From assembly GCA_903854655.1 (NCBI GenBank), contig CAINXC010000611.1, forward strand, positions 1 to 36,316: a stretch of DNA of 36,316 bases. Direction: 5' to 3'. Positions 1 to 8,741 of this stretch are shown in pieces (position 1 is the first letter of the stretch; each line of letters starts with the position of its first letter). Below the pieces are notes generated by a model. That model made no database searches and was not told the DNA's origin. It saw nothing but the letters and a program-made list of their open reading frames with translations. Source of the stretch: an uncultured Verrucomicrobiota bacterium (GTDB lineage: Bacteria > Verrucomicrobiota > Verrucomicrobiia > Verrucomicrobiales > Verrucomicrobiaceae). The position numbers and the translations under genes are program-made.

Positions 1-123
1 ATCAATCTCAATTTTGCCATCATCCACCCTGACTCGATAGCTGATCGGTGCGCCACGATCCGGCAAGTTTGCCAGGATCGTCTTGACGAGTCCATCCGAA
101 GTTGTTGCGGTGATCGTGCTCAT
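1..123 (-). CDS. Hypothetical protein, N-terminal part, cut by window edge
   Basis: A minus-strand frame opens with ATG at 123-121 and stays open for 41 codons to the window edge. It starts MSTITATTSDGLV and is polar. It begins 19 bp after the stop of the PSD1 gene on the same strand, so it may be co-transcribed with it. PSD1 genes are often followed by a DUF1501 gene, but this N-terminus lacks the Tat-type leader expected there. I do not recognise the family. Confidence 0.5.
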   Translation of the reverse strand, partial: MSTITATTSDGLVKTILANLPDRGAPISYRVRVDDGKIEID

Positions 124-142
124 GGGGGCAAAATAGTCGTTT

Positions 143-3100
143 TTACTGCCGTGTCACCACCTCATCAAGATTGAGCAGCACATTCGCCGTCATGGCGTAT
201 GCCGCGAGTTCGCTCACATCCACCCGCGCATTGGGTTTCTTCTGGCCGAAACCCACGAACTGTTTGGCGTCTTCAGGATCGGCTTTGAATTTGAGCAGTC
301 GCTTGTTAAGTCCGGCCGCGAGCACCCTCATTTCGTCTGGCGAGGCGTTGCGCGAGGTCACGCGGCGGAAGGCCCACTGGATGCGCTCTTGCGACGTTTT
401 CCCGCCTTCCAAGATCATCTTCTCCGCCAAAGCGCGGGCGGCTTCGACGAACGTCACTTCATTGAGCATGGCCAGCGCCTGCAGCGGAGTGTCTGTGCGG
501 CTGCGTTTTACGGTGCAAATCTCGCGCGTGGGAGAGTCGAACAGCAGCATCGTGGGCGGCGCGGCGGTGCGCTTCCAGATGGTGTACATCGTGCGGCGGT
601 AGAGGCCGTCGCCGGTGTCGTTCTTGTAGCCGCGCAGGTCGCCGTACTTGCTGGTCTCGTCCCACACGCCATCGGGCATGTAGGGCCGCACGCTGGGGCC
701 GCCGACCTGGTCCACCAGCAGGCCGCTGGCCGCCAGCACCTGGTCGCGCACAACCTCGCCGCTCAGGCGGATGCGCGGCCCGTGCCAGAGCAGGCGGTTC
801 TCCGGGTCTTTTTCGAGGCCGGGTGCTCCGGGCTGAAGGTGCGAGGACTGCCGGTAGGTGGCGCTCATGACGATGAGCTTCTGCATCGCCTTCATGTCCC
901 ATTTCAAACGCACAAATTCGGTGGCGAGCCAGTCGAGCAGTTCAGGATGGCAGGGGTACTCGGCCTGCATGCCGAAGTTTTCCACGGTCTTGACCAGGCC
1001 GGTGCCGAAGAACTTCTCCCACTGGCGGTTCACCCACACGCGGGCGGTGAGGGGATGCTGGCCGCTGACGATCCATTTGGCGAGGCCCAGCCGGTTCATG
1101 GGGGCTCCGGGAGGCATCGGCGGCAACGAGGCTGGCAGCGCCGCCGTGACCTTGTCCTTCGGCTTGTCGTACTCACCCCGGTTCAGCACAAAGGCGTCGC
1201 GCGGGGTGTCCATTTCCTTCATCACCATCACGTTGGGCAGGGAGCTGTCGAAGGTGTCGTGAGCGGCTTTGGCCGCAGCAAGAGAGTCATCCGCGTGCTT
1301 CAGCGGACTGTCCACGGCAGAGCGGAAGAACTGCGCCACGTCGGTCCTTTGCTTCGCTGTGCGTTGAGCGATGGGCGTGTCCAGAGCGGCTTTGACAGCG
1401 GGCGAGAAGGCATCGCCGGAGAGCTTCACAAGCTTGGCAGGCAGGCTGGAAGCCGAGAGGCGGAAGCGGCCGATGTTATGGTTGCCGATGGCTTCGTGTC
1501 GGAGCCGAAGCAGCAGCATCGTGCCTTGCTGGGGTGTGACGGGGGCCGCGAGCACAAACATGGCGCGACGATTTTCTTTTCTTGTGGGACCATCCACGGC
1601 CCAGCTTCCACGCCTGCCCTTCCCAAGGACGTTCTTGATGTCGTAACCCTTCTGCGAGTAATCCGCCTCCGCTTCGGCAACCTTGACGGGCTCGGGCTTG
1701 CTTCCGGGTTTCTGGGTGAAGACATCGAAATCGCTGAGGGCAAAATTGCTGTTGCTGTAGCGACCCGCTCCGCCGCCTGGCAGCGAAGGATCGACCAGGC
1801 ACTCCAAAAGGATGGCGGTGGCGCCGGCGGCGGGCATGGGAGCATCGAAGACGTAGATGTCCTTGGTAGGATTGATGCCGCTGGCGAGGTAGCTGCCATC
1901 GGGCTGCCGGGTGAGGGTGGCCCCGCCCTTGGACTGCACGTTCGTGGGCGTCAGCACCGACCAAGCAGAAGTCATCTGCTTGAGGGTGTCCTGGGCTTTC
2001 GGTTCCCATTCGGCGAGCAGTTGCGGAAGCTGTTTCTGGACTTCGGCAACCCTGGCCTGGGCGGCCTTGACCTCCGCATCCAGCTTGGCGAGCTGCTGCT
2101 CCTGCGCTTTGGATGGCACGGTCACGACCGGCTGGGTGTTGCCGCCGCTGCGATTGGAGGCCCCCTGGATGGTGCCGCTTTCCGGCAGGTTGTTGAAGAA
2201 GGCAAAGAACGAATAGAAGTCCTTCTGCGTGATGGGATCAAACTTGTGGTCGTGGCAGCGGCAGCAGTTGAAGGTGAGCGCCAGCCAGGTCATGCCGGTG
2301 GTTTCGGCGCGGTCGATGACGTTCTCGATGCGCCATTCCTCGTTGATGATGCCGCCCTCGCCGTTGAGCCGGTGATTGCGGTTGAAGCCGGTGGCCACGA
2401 TCTGGTCACGGGTGGCATTGGGCAGCAGATCGCCGCCGAGCTGATCGATGGTGAATTCATCGAACGGCATGTTGTTGTTAAACGCGTTGATCACCCAGTC
2501 GCGCCAGGGCCACTGCGAGCGGCTGCTGTCGGTTTGGAAACCGTGGCTGTCGGCGTAGCGGGCGCTGTCCAGCCAGGGCATCGCCATGCGTTCGCCATAG
2601 TGGCGGGACGCAAGCAGCCGGTCCACCACACGCTCGTAGGCGTTGGGCGAGTGGTCATTCTCAAAGGCGGCCACTTCCTCGGGCGTGGGCGGGATGCCGG
2701 TCAGATCCAGGGAGACGCGGCGAATCAACGTGGCGCGGTCTGCCTCAGGGCTTGAGGAAAGGCCTTCTTTTTCCAAGCGGGCAATGATGAAGGCGTCGAT
2801 GGGGGAAGTGCTCAGTGCGGAGTGCTCAGGGCGGAGTTTCGGAAGCGGGGGCCGCACGGGCGGAATGAAGGCCCAGTGGCCCTGGTATTCCGCACCTTCG
2901 CTGATCCATTGCCTGAGGATGGCCTTCTCCTGGGAGGTCAGCGTTTTGCCGCTCTTTTTGGGCGGCATCGCATCGTCATCGTCCGTCTCCAGGTCGATTC
3001 GCGTGACCAGGGCGCTCTTGTCCGGTTTGCCTGGAACAACGGCGATTTCGCCTGACTTCGCCGGTTTGAAAGCAGAATCCTTTTGGTCCAGCCGCAGATC

Positions 3101-3262
3101 GCCTTTGCGGTGGTTGGCATCGCTGCCGTGGCAGAAGAAGCACTTGTCCGAAAGGATGGGGCGCACGTCGCGGTTGAACTGAATTTTGTCCGCCGCCTGT
3201 GCGGGGGCGGTCAGCGACACGGCGGCGCTGGCGATAAGAAGGTAAAAGCGGGCCTGGAGCAT
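143..3262 (-). CDS. PSCyt1/DUF1549/DUF1553 (PSD1) secreted cytochrome-type protein
   Basis: A large exported protein (1039 aa) of the family abundant in Planctomycetes and Verrucomicrobia, often linked to polysaccharide or sulfatase loci. Its biochemical role is unproven. The start at 3262 gives a clear signal peptide (MLQARFYLLIASAAVSL, ending AQAA); the longer frame from 3397 has a basic, non-signal N-terminus. A PSCyt1 domain follows with heme motif CFFCH at residues 41-45. DUF1549 spans about 155-365 and ends near a second CxxCH (CCRCHDHKFDPI). A variable, coiled-coil-containing middle precedes DUF1553 at about 740-1000 (ARVWVNRQWEKFFGTGLV). Residues 143-153 (RPEHSALSTSP) are encoded by a dispersed micro-repeat. 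It is divergent from the NUDIX gene, with 115 bp between the starts. Confidence 0.93.
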   Translation of the reverse strand: MLQARFYLLIASAAVSLTAPAQAADKIQFNRDVRPILSDKCFFCHGSDANHRKGDLRLDQKDSAFKPAKSGEIAVVPGKPDKSALVTRIDLETDDDDAMPPKKSGKTLTSQEKAILRQWISEGAEYQGHWAFIPPVRPPLPKLRPEHSALSTSPIDAFIIARLEKEGLSSSPEADRATLIRRVSLDLTGIPPTPEEVAAFENDHSPNAYERVVDRLLASRHYGERMAMPWLDSARYADSHGFQTDSSRSQWPWRDWVINAFNNNMPFDEFTIDQLGGDLLPNATRDQIVATGFNRNHRLNGEGGIINEEWRIENVIDRAETTGMTWLALTFNCCRCHDHKFDPITQKDFYSFFAFFNNLPESGTIQGASNRSGGNTQPVVTVPSKAQEQQLAKLDAEVKAAQARVAEVQKQLPQLLAEWEPKAQDTLKQMTSAWSVLTPTNVQSKGGATLTRQPDGSYLASGINPTKDIYVFDAPMPAAGATAILLECLVDPSLPGGGAGRYSNSNFALSDFDVFTQKPGSKPEPVKVAEAEADYSQKGYDIKNVLGKGRRGSWAVDGPTRKENRRAMFVLAAPVTPQQGTMLLLRLRHEAIGNHNIGRFRLSASSLPAKLVKLSGDAFSPAVKAALDTPIAQRTAKQRTDVAQFFRSAVDSPLKHADDSLAAAKAAHDTFDSSLPNVMVMKEMDTPRDAFVLNRGEYDKPKDKVTAALPASLPPMPPGAPMNRLGLAKWIVSGQHPLTARVWVNRQWEKFFGTGLVKTVENFGMQAEYPCHPELLDWLATEFVRLKWDMKAMQKLIVMSATYRQSSHLQPGAPGLEKDPENRLLWHGPRIRLSGEVVRDQVLAASGLLVDQVGGPSVRPYMPDGVWDETSKYGDLRGYKNDTGDGLYRRTMYTIWKRTAAPPTMLLFDSPTREICTVKRSRTDTPLQALAMLNEVTFVEAARALAEKMILEGGKTSQERIQWAFRRVTSRNASPDEMRVLAAGLNKRLLKFKADPEDAKQFVGFGQKKPNARVDVSELAAYAMTANVLLNLDEVVTRQ
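2807..2837 (-). repeat. CACTGAGCACT-type micro-repeat inside the PSD1 gene
   Basis: Read on the minus strand this stretch contains GAGCACTCCGCACTGAGCAC and is translated as EHSALSTSP in the linker between PSCyt1 and DUF1549. Closely related tracts occur at 5361-5395 and 7291-7325. It looks like a mobile or expanding micro-repeat tolerated in a protein linker. Confidence 0.6.
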
Positions 3263-3377
3263 GGTTGCAGTCGAGGAAACGGGCCGGGCGGGCGAGGTTG
3301 TGCAGAAAACTCGATCTCTGAGGTTCGCGAGAGGCCTTGCTTGCGCTCGCCCGGTTCGTCTCCAGAATGCGCATCTC

Positions 3378-3977
3378 ATGGAACACGTCCTCGTCATCCC
3401 CCGTCGCCTTTTCGATGAACTCGGCAGCTTTCAGGGCTTTCAGCCAGAGGTGGAGCGCTACCTTCCCTCGATTCTGGACACGGCGAACAACTTCTTCATG
3501 GAGCGCCCGGCGGCGGAGATCGACCCCACGCACAAGCAGTTGATCCCATACTCCATCTTCCACCACGCGGGCCGCTACCTGTGCTACACGCGCGGCGGCA
3601 AGGGCGGCGAGAAACGCCTGCATGCGAAGCGCAGCGTGGGCATCGGCGGCCACATCAATCCTGTGGACCAGACCCAGGACCACCTGGGCGAGCAGATGTA
3701 TTTCAACAGCATCGAGCGCGAGATCACCGAGGAACTGCGCATCGGCGGCACGCATACCCAGACCGTCATCGGCCTGATCAATGACGACAGCAACGAAGTC
3801 GGCCAGGTCCACCTCGGCGTGGTGCATCTTTTCGAGCTTTCCAGCGATGACGTGGCCTCCAATGAAGACGCCATCCAGGATCTGCAATTTGTGCCGCTGG
3901 CGGAACTGATCGCCAACGTGGACAACCTCGAATCCTGGTCAAAGATCTGCGTGGAGCATCTGGCCACGCGGCAATAA
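3378..3977 (+). CDS. NUDIX-like hydrolase (predicted phosphoesterase)
   Basis: A cytosolic protein of 199 aa. The ATG at 3378 (MEHVLVIPRRLFDEL) is chosen because upstream codons in the same frame are basic and unlike the family. The central region has YLCYTRGGKGGEKRLHAKRS, then GIGGHINPVD (residues 88-97) and REITEEL (114-120), which match the strand and helix of a NUDIX box. The spacing from the GG to REITEEL is longer than the canonical box because of an insertion around DQTQDHLGEQMYF. Such proteins hydrolyse nucleoside diphosphates linked to another moiety; the substrate cannot be read here. It is divergent from the PSD1 gene. The next gene starts 53 bp downstream. Confidence 0.75.
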   Translation: MEHVLVIPRRLFDELGSFQGFQPEVERYLPSILDTANNFFMERPAAEIDPTHKQLIPYSIFHHAGRYLCYTRGGKGGEKRLHAKRSVGIGGHINPVDQTQDHLGEQMYFNSIEREITEELRIGGTHTQTVIGLINDDSNEVGQVHLGVVHLFELSSDDVASNEDAIQDLQFVPLAELIANVDNLESWSKICVEHLATRQ

Positions 3978-4030
3978 ATGCAGAAACGCTAGTTTTTGCA
4001 TCATGTCGCGGTTTCCATTACATTCTGCGC

Positions 4031-4372
4031 ATGATGCCGAATCCGCCAAACCCCTTCTCCGTCCAGCATCCGCCGTCGCAGGAGCGATTTGAGGAAGCGC
4101 GGAAGATCGACGTGAAGCCGCGTGCTCCCGGCTCGCCGAGAACCGTCGAAGGAGCCGAGGCCACGGACGTGATGCTGAATTTCTCCTGCCCGGCCTGCCT
4201 GGAAATGCTCATCACCTCGAAGAGCGCAGCCCAGAGCGCCGTGCAGTGCCCGGAGTGCAGCGCCTGGGTGATGCCGCCCAAGGTGGTGAGCCTGGCGTCG
4301 TCCGCAGGAGGTGGGGGCAAGACCGTGCTGCCGCCGCCCAAGAAGACCGGCACCCAGTCGTTGCGGAAGTAG
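4031..4372 (+). CDS. Small zinc-ribbon protein
   Basis: A protein of 113 aa with no signal peptide or membrane segment. Residues 51-80 form a likely treble-clef or ribbon: FSCPAC (Cys53, Cys56) and VQCPEC (Cys73, Cys76), the four-cysteine spacing of a single zinc site. Both ends are proline- and lysine-rich and probably disordered (KTVLPPPKKTGTQS at the C-terminus). Two ATGs are adjacent at 4031 and 4034, and either could be used. The following hydrolase gene starts only 6 bp after the stop, so the two are likely co-transcribed. The function is not recognisable; small ribbons of this kind commonly bind nucleic acid or protein partners. Confidence 0.7.
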   Translation: MMPNPPNPFSVQHPPSQERFEEARKIDVKPRAPGSPRTVEGAEATDVMLNFSCPACLEMLITSKSAAQSAVQCPECSAWVMPPKVVSLASSAGGGGKTVLPPPKKTGTQSLRK

Positions 4373-4378
4373 CGGCGA

Positions 4379-5389
4379 ATGAAAGTGCGCTTCATGCTGG
4401 CCGCCGCCGCCCTGGTCTTGCTGTGGGCCCTGGCCTGCTGGTGGGGTGGCAGCCAAATGGCCCGCCCTCCGCGCCGCGCCTTGCAGGATTACCACCGCGA
4501 ATTCCTTGCCGCTCCCGCCTCGCATGGAGTCCTGCTGAAACCCTTCACTGCGGCTGACGGTACGCCCTGCATTCTGGCGGAGCCCGTGGCCGGGGCGTTG
4601 AGCGTTCGCGGACGGGCGGTGCGCGATCAGTTGGGCAGGCAACAGGTCGCCCTGCCGCCGCCCGGAGCCATCATGGGCACCCTGGTCCTGCTGCACGGGC
4701 GCACGGGGCGCAAGGAGGACTACCTTCTCATCGCCGAACGCCTCTGCGCGGTGGGCTATCGCTGCCTGCTGGCCGATCTGCCGGCTCACGGTGATCACCC
4801 CGGCGCGCTTGCGTTTTATGGGACCCGCGAAGCGGAGCTTCCTGGCAGCCTGCTGGATGAGGCTGCCGCGCGCTTCCATTTTGCTCCCGCTCCTGCCGGC
4901 CTGCTGGGTTTGTCCATGGGGGGAGCGGTGGCGATCCAGGCGGCGGCCAGGCACCCGCAACGCTGGTCGGCCCTGGTCGTGATCTCCAGTTTCGACACCC
5001 TCGAGAACGCGGCCCGCCAGCAGGCTTCGTCACGCATCGGCAGCTTCCTCGGCGGCCTGTTGCAATGGGGCGCCTTCAAAGTCTATCAATGGCAGACCAG
5101 CGTTTCCGTGGCTTCCATTCGGTCTGTCGATGTGGTGTCGCAGCTCACCATGCCCACCCTGATCGCCCATGGCAGCGCAGACCGTGTGATCCCGATCCAG
5201 TGCGGCAGGAACCTTTTCGCCGCCCTGCCTTCGGCATTGGAAAAGAAATGGGTCGAAATCCCCGGTGCCGACCACGACAACGTACTGATCACCGATTTTC
5301 CCATCTACGCCACTGTCGCTGCGTGGATGCTGGGGCATGTGAGGCAGGAATTTTCTCCCTTGCACTCAGCTCTCAGCACAGGGAACTGA
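4379..5389 (+). CDS. Membrane-anchored alpha/beta hydrolase
   Basis: A serine hydrolase of 336 aa with an N-terminal membrane segment or uncleaved signal (residues 4-24, FMLAAAALVLLWALACWW). The fold is evident: oxyanion-side LLHGRTGRKEDY (residues 104-115), nucleophile elbow GLSMGG with Ser179, Asp268 in AHGSADRVIP and His299 in GADHDN form the expected triad. The family includes esterases, lipases and aminopeptidase-like hydrolases; the substrate is unknown. The last codons (HSALSTGN) and the stop lie in a micro-repeat (5361-5395), so the C-terminal tail may have been added by that repeat. uvrA begins 12 bp downstream. Confidence 0.85.
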   Translation: MKVRFMLAAAALVLLWALACWWGGSQMARPPRRALQDYHREFLAAPASHGVLLKPFTAADGTPCILAEPVAGALSVRGRAVRDQLGRQQVALPPPGAIMGTLVLLHGRTGRKEDYLLIAERLCAVGYRCLLADLPAHGDHPGALAFYGTREAELPGSLLDEAAARFHFAPAPAGLLGLSMGGAVAIQAAARHPQRWSALVVISSFDTLENAARQQASSRIGSFLGGLLQWGAFKVYQWQTSVSVASIRSVDVVSQLTMPTLIAHGSADRVIPIQCGRNLFAALPSALEKKWVEIPGADHDNVLITDFPIYATVAAWMLGHVRQEFSPLHSALSTGN

Positions 5390-5395
5390 GCACCC
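5361..5395 (+). repeat. CACTGAGCACT-type micro-repeat at hydrolase 3' end
   Basis: The tract TGCACTCAGCTCTCAGCACA continues through GGGAACTGAGCACCC. It supplies the last eight residues and stop codon of the hydrolase and most of the short gap to uvrA. It resembles the tracts at 2807-2837 (opposite strand) and 7291-7325. Confidence 0.55.
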
Positions 5396-5401
5396 ACCCT
5401 C

Positions 5402-8335
5402 ATGGCCTCCGATTTCATCCGCGTGCGCGGCGCACGCCAGCACAACCTCCAAAACGTCGATGTGGACATCCCTCGCGACGCGCTGGTGGTGCTGACGGGG
5501 GTGAGCGGCTCCGGCAAGTCATCGCTGGCGTTCGACACCCTGTATGCGGAGGGGCAGCGCCGCTACGTGCAGAGCCTTTCGGCCTACGCCCGGCAGTTCC
5601 TGGACCAGATGGAAAAGCCGAACGTGGATTTCATCGAAGGGCTGTCCCCCGCAGTGGCCATCGAGCAGCGCCACTCGGCCCCGAACCCGCGCTCCACCAT
5701 CGCCACGGTCACCGAGATTTACGACTACCTGCGCGTGCTCTACGCGGTGGCGGGCGAGCCGCATGATCCGGCCACCGGCGAAGCGTTGCTCAAGTCCACG
5801 CCTCTGGAAATCGGCGAGCGCATTCTGGCCCTGCCGGAGGGCACCAAGGTGATCGTGCTGGCCCCGCTGATTCGCGACGGCAAGGGCGACTTGCGCGCGC
5901 TGTTCGACAAGCTCAAGCGCCAGGGCTTCGTGCGTGTGCGGCTGGACGGCGAAATCCGCGAGCTGGACGAGCATTTGAAGGCGCCGCGCGATTCCGCTCA
6001 CAGCCTGGAAGCCGTGGTGGACCGCCTGGTGCTGCGCGAGGGCGTGCGCAGCCGCCTCATGGAGGCCATCGAAAGCGCGTTGAAATGGAACGCCAACGAA
6101 GTCGAATTTCTCACCACCACCGGCGATGCGGAGGAGGTGAAGCACTCCTTCACCACGGCGTATGCGAACCCGCGCACCGGCTTCGTCATGGAGAAGCTCA
6201 CGCCGCAGCATTTCAGCTTCAACACCCATGTGGGCGCCTGTGAAACCTGCGAGGGCGTGGGCAGCCTGATGGTGGGCGACCCGGACCTCCTGGTGCCGGA
6301 TCGCGACAAGACGCTGGCGGAAGGGGCGGTCAAAACCTGGTGGGCGCGCCAGCCAAAACTGAAGGCCCTGCATGACGCGGCCATTCAGGCGCTGGCGAAG
6401 CATTTCGGCATGGCGATGGACAAGCCGTTCAAGAACCTGAGCCCTGAATTCAAGAACGCGTTGTTCAACGGCACCGGCACCGTGCCGGTGGCCACCGGCT
6501 GGAAAACCAGCGGCACCAAGCGCAGCCTGGAAAAGCCTTTCGACGGCCTGCTCGCCCAGCTCCTGCGCGCCTGGGATAAGGCGGAGAGCATCGCCCTGAA
6601 GGGCGCCATCACGCGCTTCATGAATCCCAAGGCCTGCCCGGCGTGCGGGGGCAGGCGCTTGAAGCCGGCCTCGCTGGCGGTGACGCTCGCTTCCCGTGAG
6701 CCGCCGGTAAATGAAAACGGAAAACAGAAAACGGAAAACGCCCTCAACGTCTTCCAACTCTGCGAACTCAGCATCTCCAGCGCGGTTCAATGGATGCAAA
6801 ACATTGTCCTCACCGATCACCAGCTCACCTACTGCCGGGATCTCCAGAGCGAAATCTTGAAGCGCCTGCGTTTCCTCGACGAAGTGGGGCTGGGCTACCT
6901 GGCCCTGAATCGCGAGAGCGGCACGCTCAGCGGCGGCGAGGCGCAGCGCATCCGGCTGGCTACGCAGATTGGCGCGGGCCTGGCCGGGGTGCTGTACGTA
7001 CTCGACGAGCCCAGCATCGGCCTGCACCCGGCAGACAACGAGAAGCTCATCGGCACGCTCAAAAGACTGCGCGATCTGGGCAACACGGTGCTGGTGGTGG
7101 AACACGACGACGCGATGATGCGCGCGGCGGATCACATGATCGAGCTGGGGCCCAGGGCGGGCCCTCACGGGGGACGCATCACCGCCCAAGGAACGCCCGC
7201 CGAACTCATCGCCCAGCAGGGCTGCCTGACCGGCGATTACCTCAGCGGTCGCATCAGCATTCCCGTCCCAAAGCATCGGGTTCCCCCAAAAACTGAACAC
7301 TTGGCACTGAGCACTGAGCACTTGGCCGACCCCACCTGGCTTACGGTTCTCAATGCCACGGAACACAACCTTCACGGGGTCACCGCCGCCTTCCCTCTGG
7401 GCTTGTTCACCTGCGTCACCGGCGCCTCCGGCAGCGGCAAATCCACGCTCATCGATGACATCTTGAGGCGGGCGCTGTCACGTCATTTTTACAATGCCAA
7501 GGACGAGCCGGGCAAGCATGACCGCATCACAGGCATGCATGGCATTGACAAAGTGGTGGTCATTGACCAGGACCCCATTGGTCGCAGCCCGCGCTCGAAT
7601 CCGGCGACTTACACCGGCCTCTTCACGCCCATCCGCGAACTCTACGCCCTGCTGCCCAGCGCCCGGGTGCGCGGCTACGATGCCGGCCGGTTCAGCTTCA
7701 ACATTCCCGGCGGGCGCTGCGAGAAATGCGAGGGCGACGGCCTGATCAAGATCGACATGCACTTCCTCGCCGATGTGTACGTGACCTGCGAGCAGTGCAA
7801 AGGCCAGCGCTACAACGCGGAGACGCTGGAGATCGCCTTCAAGGGCAAGAACATCGCCGAAGTCCTCGACATGACCGTGGCCGAGGCCTCGCGCTTCTTT
7901 GAGAAATCACCCCACATCGCTCCGAAACTGCGTGCCCTGGATGACTGCGGGCTGGGCTACCTGAAGCTGGGCCAGAGCGGCGCAAGCTTGTCTGGCGGCG
8001 AAGCGCAGCGCGTGAAGCTGGCGGCCGAACTGGGCAAGAAATCCACGGGCCGCACCCTGTACTTGTTGGACGAGCCGACCACCGGCCTGCACTTCGCCGA
8101 CATCGCGCAGCTCATGCTGGTGCTCATGCGCTTGCGCGACGCAGGCAACACGCTCATCGTGATCGAGCACAACCTCGACGTGATCAAATGCGCCGACTGG
8201 ATCATCGACCTCGGCCCCGGCGGCGGCGAGAACGGCGGCCACATCGTGGCGCAAGGCCCGCCCGAGAAGGTGGCGCGGGAGAAAGCCAGTGTGACGGGAC
8301 GGTTTTTGAAGGCTTGTTTGGGGACCGAAAAATAG
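5402..8335 (+). CDS. uvrA: Excinuclease ABC subunit A
   Basis: The damage-recognition ATPase of nucleotide excision repair (977 aa). The first ATPase module has Walker [10 protein letters not shown] (residues 33-41), then [20 protein letters not shown] UvrB-binding domain follows ([26 protein letters not shown]). The signature [16 protein letters not shown] and DEPSIGLHP complete half one. The second half carries [12 protein letters not shown], the zinc finger CEKCEGDG...[22 protein letters not shown] and DEPTTGLHF. Presence of the UvrB-binding domain argues against UvrA2. Two oddities are visible. The first zinc module keeps only one cysteine pair (CETCEGVG), with ANPRTG where CxxCG is usual. 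Two low-complexity insertions are encoded by micro-repeats near residues 438-447 and 630-645. Confidence 0.97.
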   Translation: MASDFIRVRGARQHNLQNVDVDIPRDALVVLTGVSGSGKSSLAFDTLYAEGQRRYVQSLSAYARQFLDQMEKPNVDFIEGLSPAVAIEQRHSAPNPRSTIATVTEIYDYLRVLYAVAGEPHDPATGEALLKSTPLEIGERILALPEGTKVIVLAPLIRDGKGDLRALFDKLKRQGFVRVRLDGEIRELDEHLKAPRDSAHSLEAVVDRLVLREGVRSRLMEAIESALKWNANEVEFLTTTGDAEEVKHSFTTAYANPRTGFVMEKLTPQHFSFNTHVGACETCEGVGSLMVGDPDLLVPDRDKTLAEGAVKTWWARQPKLKALHDAAIQALAKHFGMAMDKPFKNLSPEFKNALFNGTGTVPVATGWKTSGTKRSLEKPFDGLLAQLLRAWDKAESIALKGAITRFMNPKACPACGGRRLKPASLAVTLASREPPVNENGKQKTENALNVFQLCELSISSAVQWMQNIVLTDHQLTYCRDLQSEILKRLRFLDEVGLGYLALNRESGTLSGGEAQRIRLATQIGAGLAGVLYVLDEPSIGLHPADNEKLIGTLKRLRDLGNTVLVVEHDDAMMRAADHMIELGPRAGPHGGRITAQGTPAELIAQQGCLTGDYLSGRISIPVPKHRVPPKTEHLALSTEHLADPTWLTVLNATEHNLHGVTAAFPLGLFTCVTGASGSGKSTLIDDILRRALSRHFYNAKDEPGKHDRITGMHGIDKVVVIDQDPIGRSPRSNPATYTGLFTPIRELYALLPSARVRGYDAGRFSFNIPGGRCEKCEGDGLIKIDMHFLADVYVTCEQCKGQRYNAETLEIAFKGKNIAEVLDMTVAEASRFFEKSPHIAPKLRALDDCGLGYLKLGQSGASLSGGEAQRVKLAAELGKKSTGRTLYLLDEPTTGLHFADIAQLMLVLMRLRDAGNTLIVIEHNLDVIKCADWIIDLGPGGGENGGHIVAQGPPEKVAREKASVTGRFLKACLGTEK
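6713..6740 (+). repeat. Four tandem 7-bp GAAAACG units inside uvrA
   Basis: Four consecutive heptamers (GAAAACG, GAAAACA, GAAAACG, GAAAACG) run through the uvrA frame and encode an [10 protein letters not shown] insertion just after the [11 protein letters not shown] segment. UvrA proteins I know have a much shorter polar loop there. The AT-rich, near-identical units contrast with the GC-rich gene and suggest recent slippage or a micro-repeat insertion. Confidence 0.75.
7291..7325 (+). repeat. CACTGAGCACT-type micro-repeat inside uvrA
   Basis: This tract contains TTGGCACTGAGCACTGAGCA and is translated as [15 protein letters not shown] in the hinge between the two ATPase halves of UvrA. It belongs with the tracts at 2807-2837 and 5361-5395. 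Confidence 0.65.
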
Positions 8336-8483
8336 CCATCACGCCCTGCGTCAGGAGCCTTGTGCAAGGCTTTCATGTTTGCGAACACGGGCAATGTTTT
8401 TTCCTCACGCCATGCCTTGAGCCGTTCCATGGTAGAATCAAATGGGTTTTCAACTAGTGAGGCGGGCCTGACCTCTTCAATCC
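8336..8483. other. Intergenic stretch between uvrA and the structured RNA
   Basis: No convincing gene is seen. A minus-strand reading beginning at 8505 (MVSVSRIRIEEVRPASL...) looks protein-like for about 59 codons, but then runs without a stop into the antisense of uvrA, so at most it is a gene fragment. No terminator with a U-tract is visible after uvrA. Base composition starts to fall here toward the AT-rich HEPN gene. Confidence 0.4.
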
Positions 8484-8652
8484 GTATCCTGGACACGGAT
8501 ACCATCGTGAAGTGCTTCTACGGACACCAGCAGGGAGCCCGGACAGGGTACAACCCGCCCTAAGCAGGGAGAGCCCTGGCAACTGTGAAACGCGGGTCCG
8601 GTCCTCCCAAGACGGTGTAAGGTTCGCCATAACGAGCGAGTTCGCTTGCTCA
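8484..8652 (+). ncRNA. Strongly structured RNA candidate; possibly HEARO/omega-RNA-like
   Basis: Helices visible by eye: GTATCC/GGATAC (8484-8489 with 8497-8502), GAAG-TG-CTTC near 8508-8517, and a long closing stem in which GGGAG and CCGGAC (from about 8533) pair with GTCCGG and CTCCC (ending about 8608). Inside it lie a hairpin GGGTACAACCC and a hairpin CAGGG-AGAG-CCCTG. After it comes GAGCGAG-TTCG-CTTGCTC, a UUCG-capped hairpin at 8635-8651. This multibranch plan, with few open codons, argues for RNA rather than protein. From memory the motif order resembles the HEARO family (omega-RNAs that guide IscB-type nucleases), but no IscB frame is present in the window. Alternatives are a structured 5' leader of the HEPN gene or a mobile-element end. 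Confidence 0.5.
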
Positions 8653-8741
8653 GCAACGCTGATCCGTCTATATGAGGAAACGACAGGTTATTGAGCATAA
8701 CTTAAGTCAACTCCCCGAATTAAACCAGATCGACTCTCTAT

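Noticed and set aside
389-2755. Very long plus-strand open frame opposite the PSD1 gene
   Set aside because: Its translation is His/Gly/Ala/Val-rich shadow sequence of a well-supported gene in GC-rich DNA.
5519-7375. Long minus-strand open frame opposite uvrA
   Set aside because: Antisense shadow with no recognisable motif; all UvrA motifs are on the plus strand.
8340-8505. Protein-like minus-strand frame (MVSVSRIRIEEVRPASL...) beside the structured RNA
   Set aside because: It has no stop before running through the antisense of uvrA and starts inside the RNA candidate; at best a fragment.
8484-8700. Group II intron or RNase P RNA
   Set aside because: No domain V-like hairpin, no maturase, and no RNase P conserved segments could be found.
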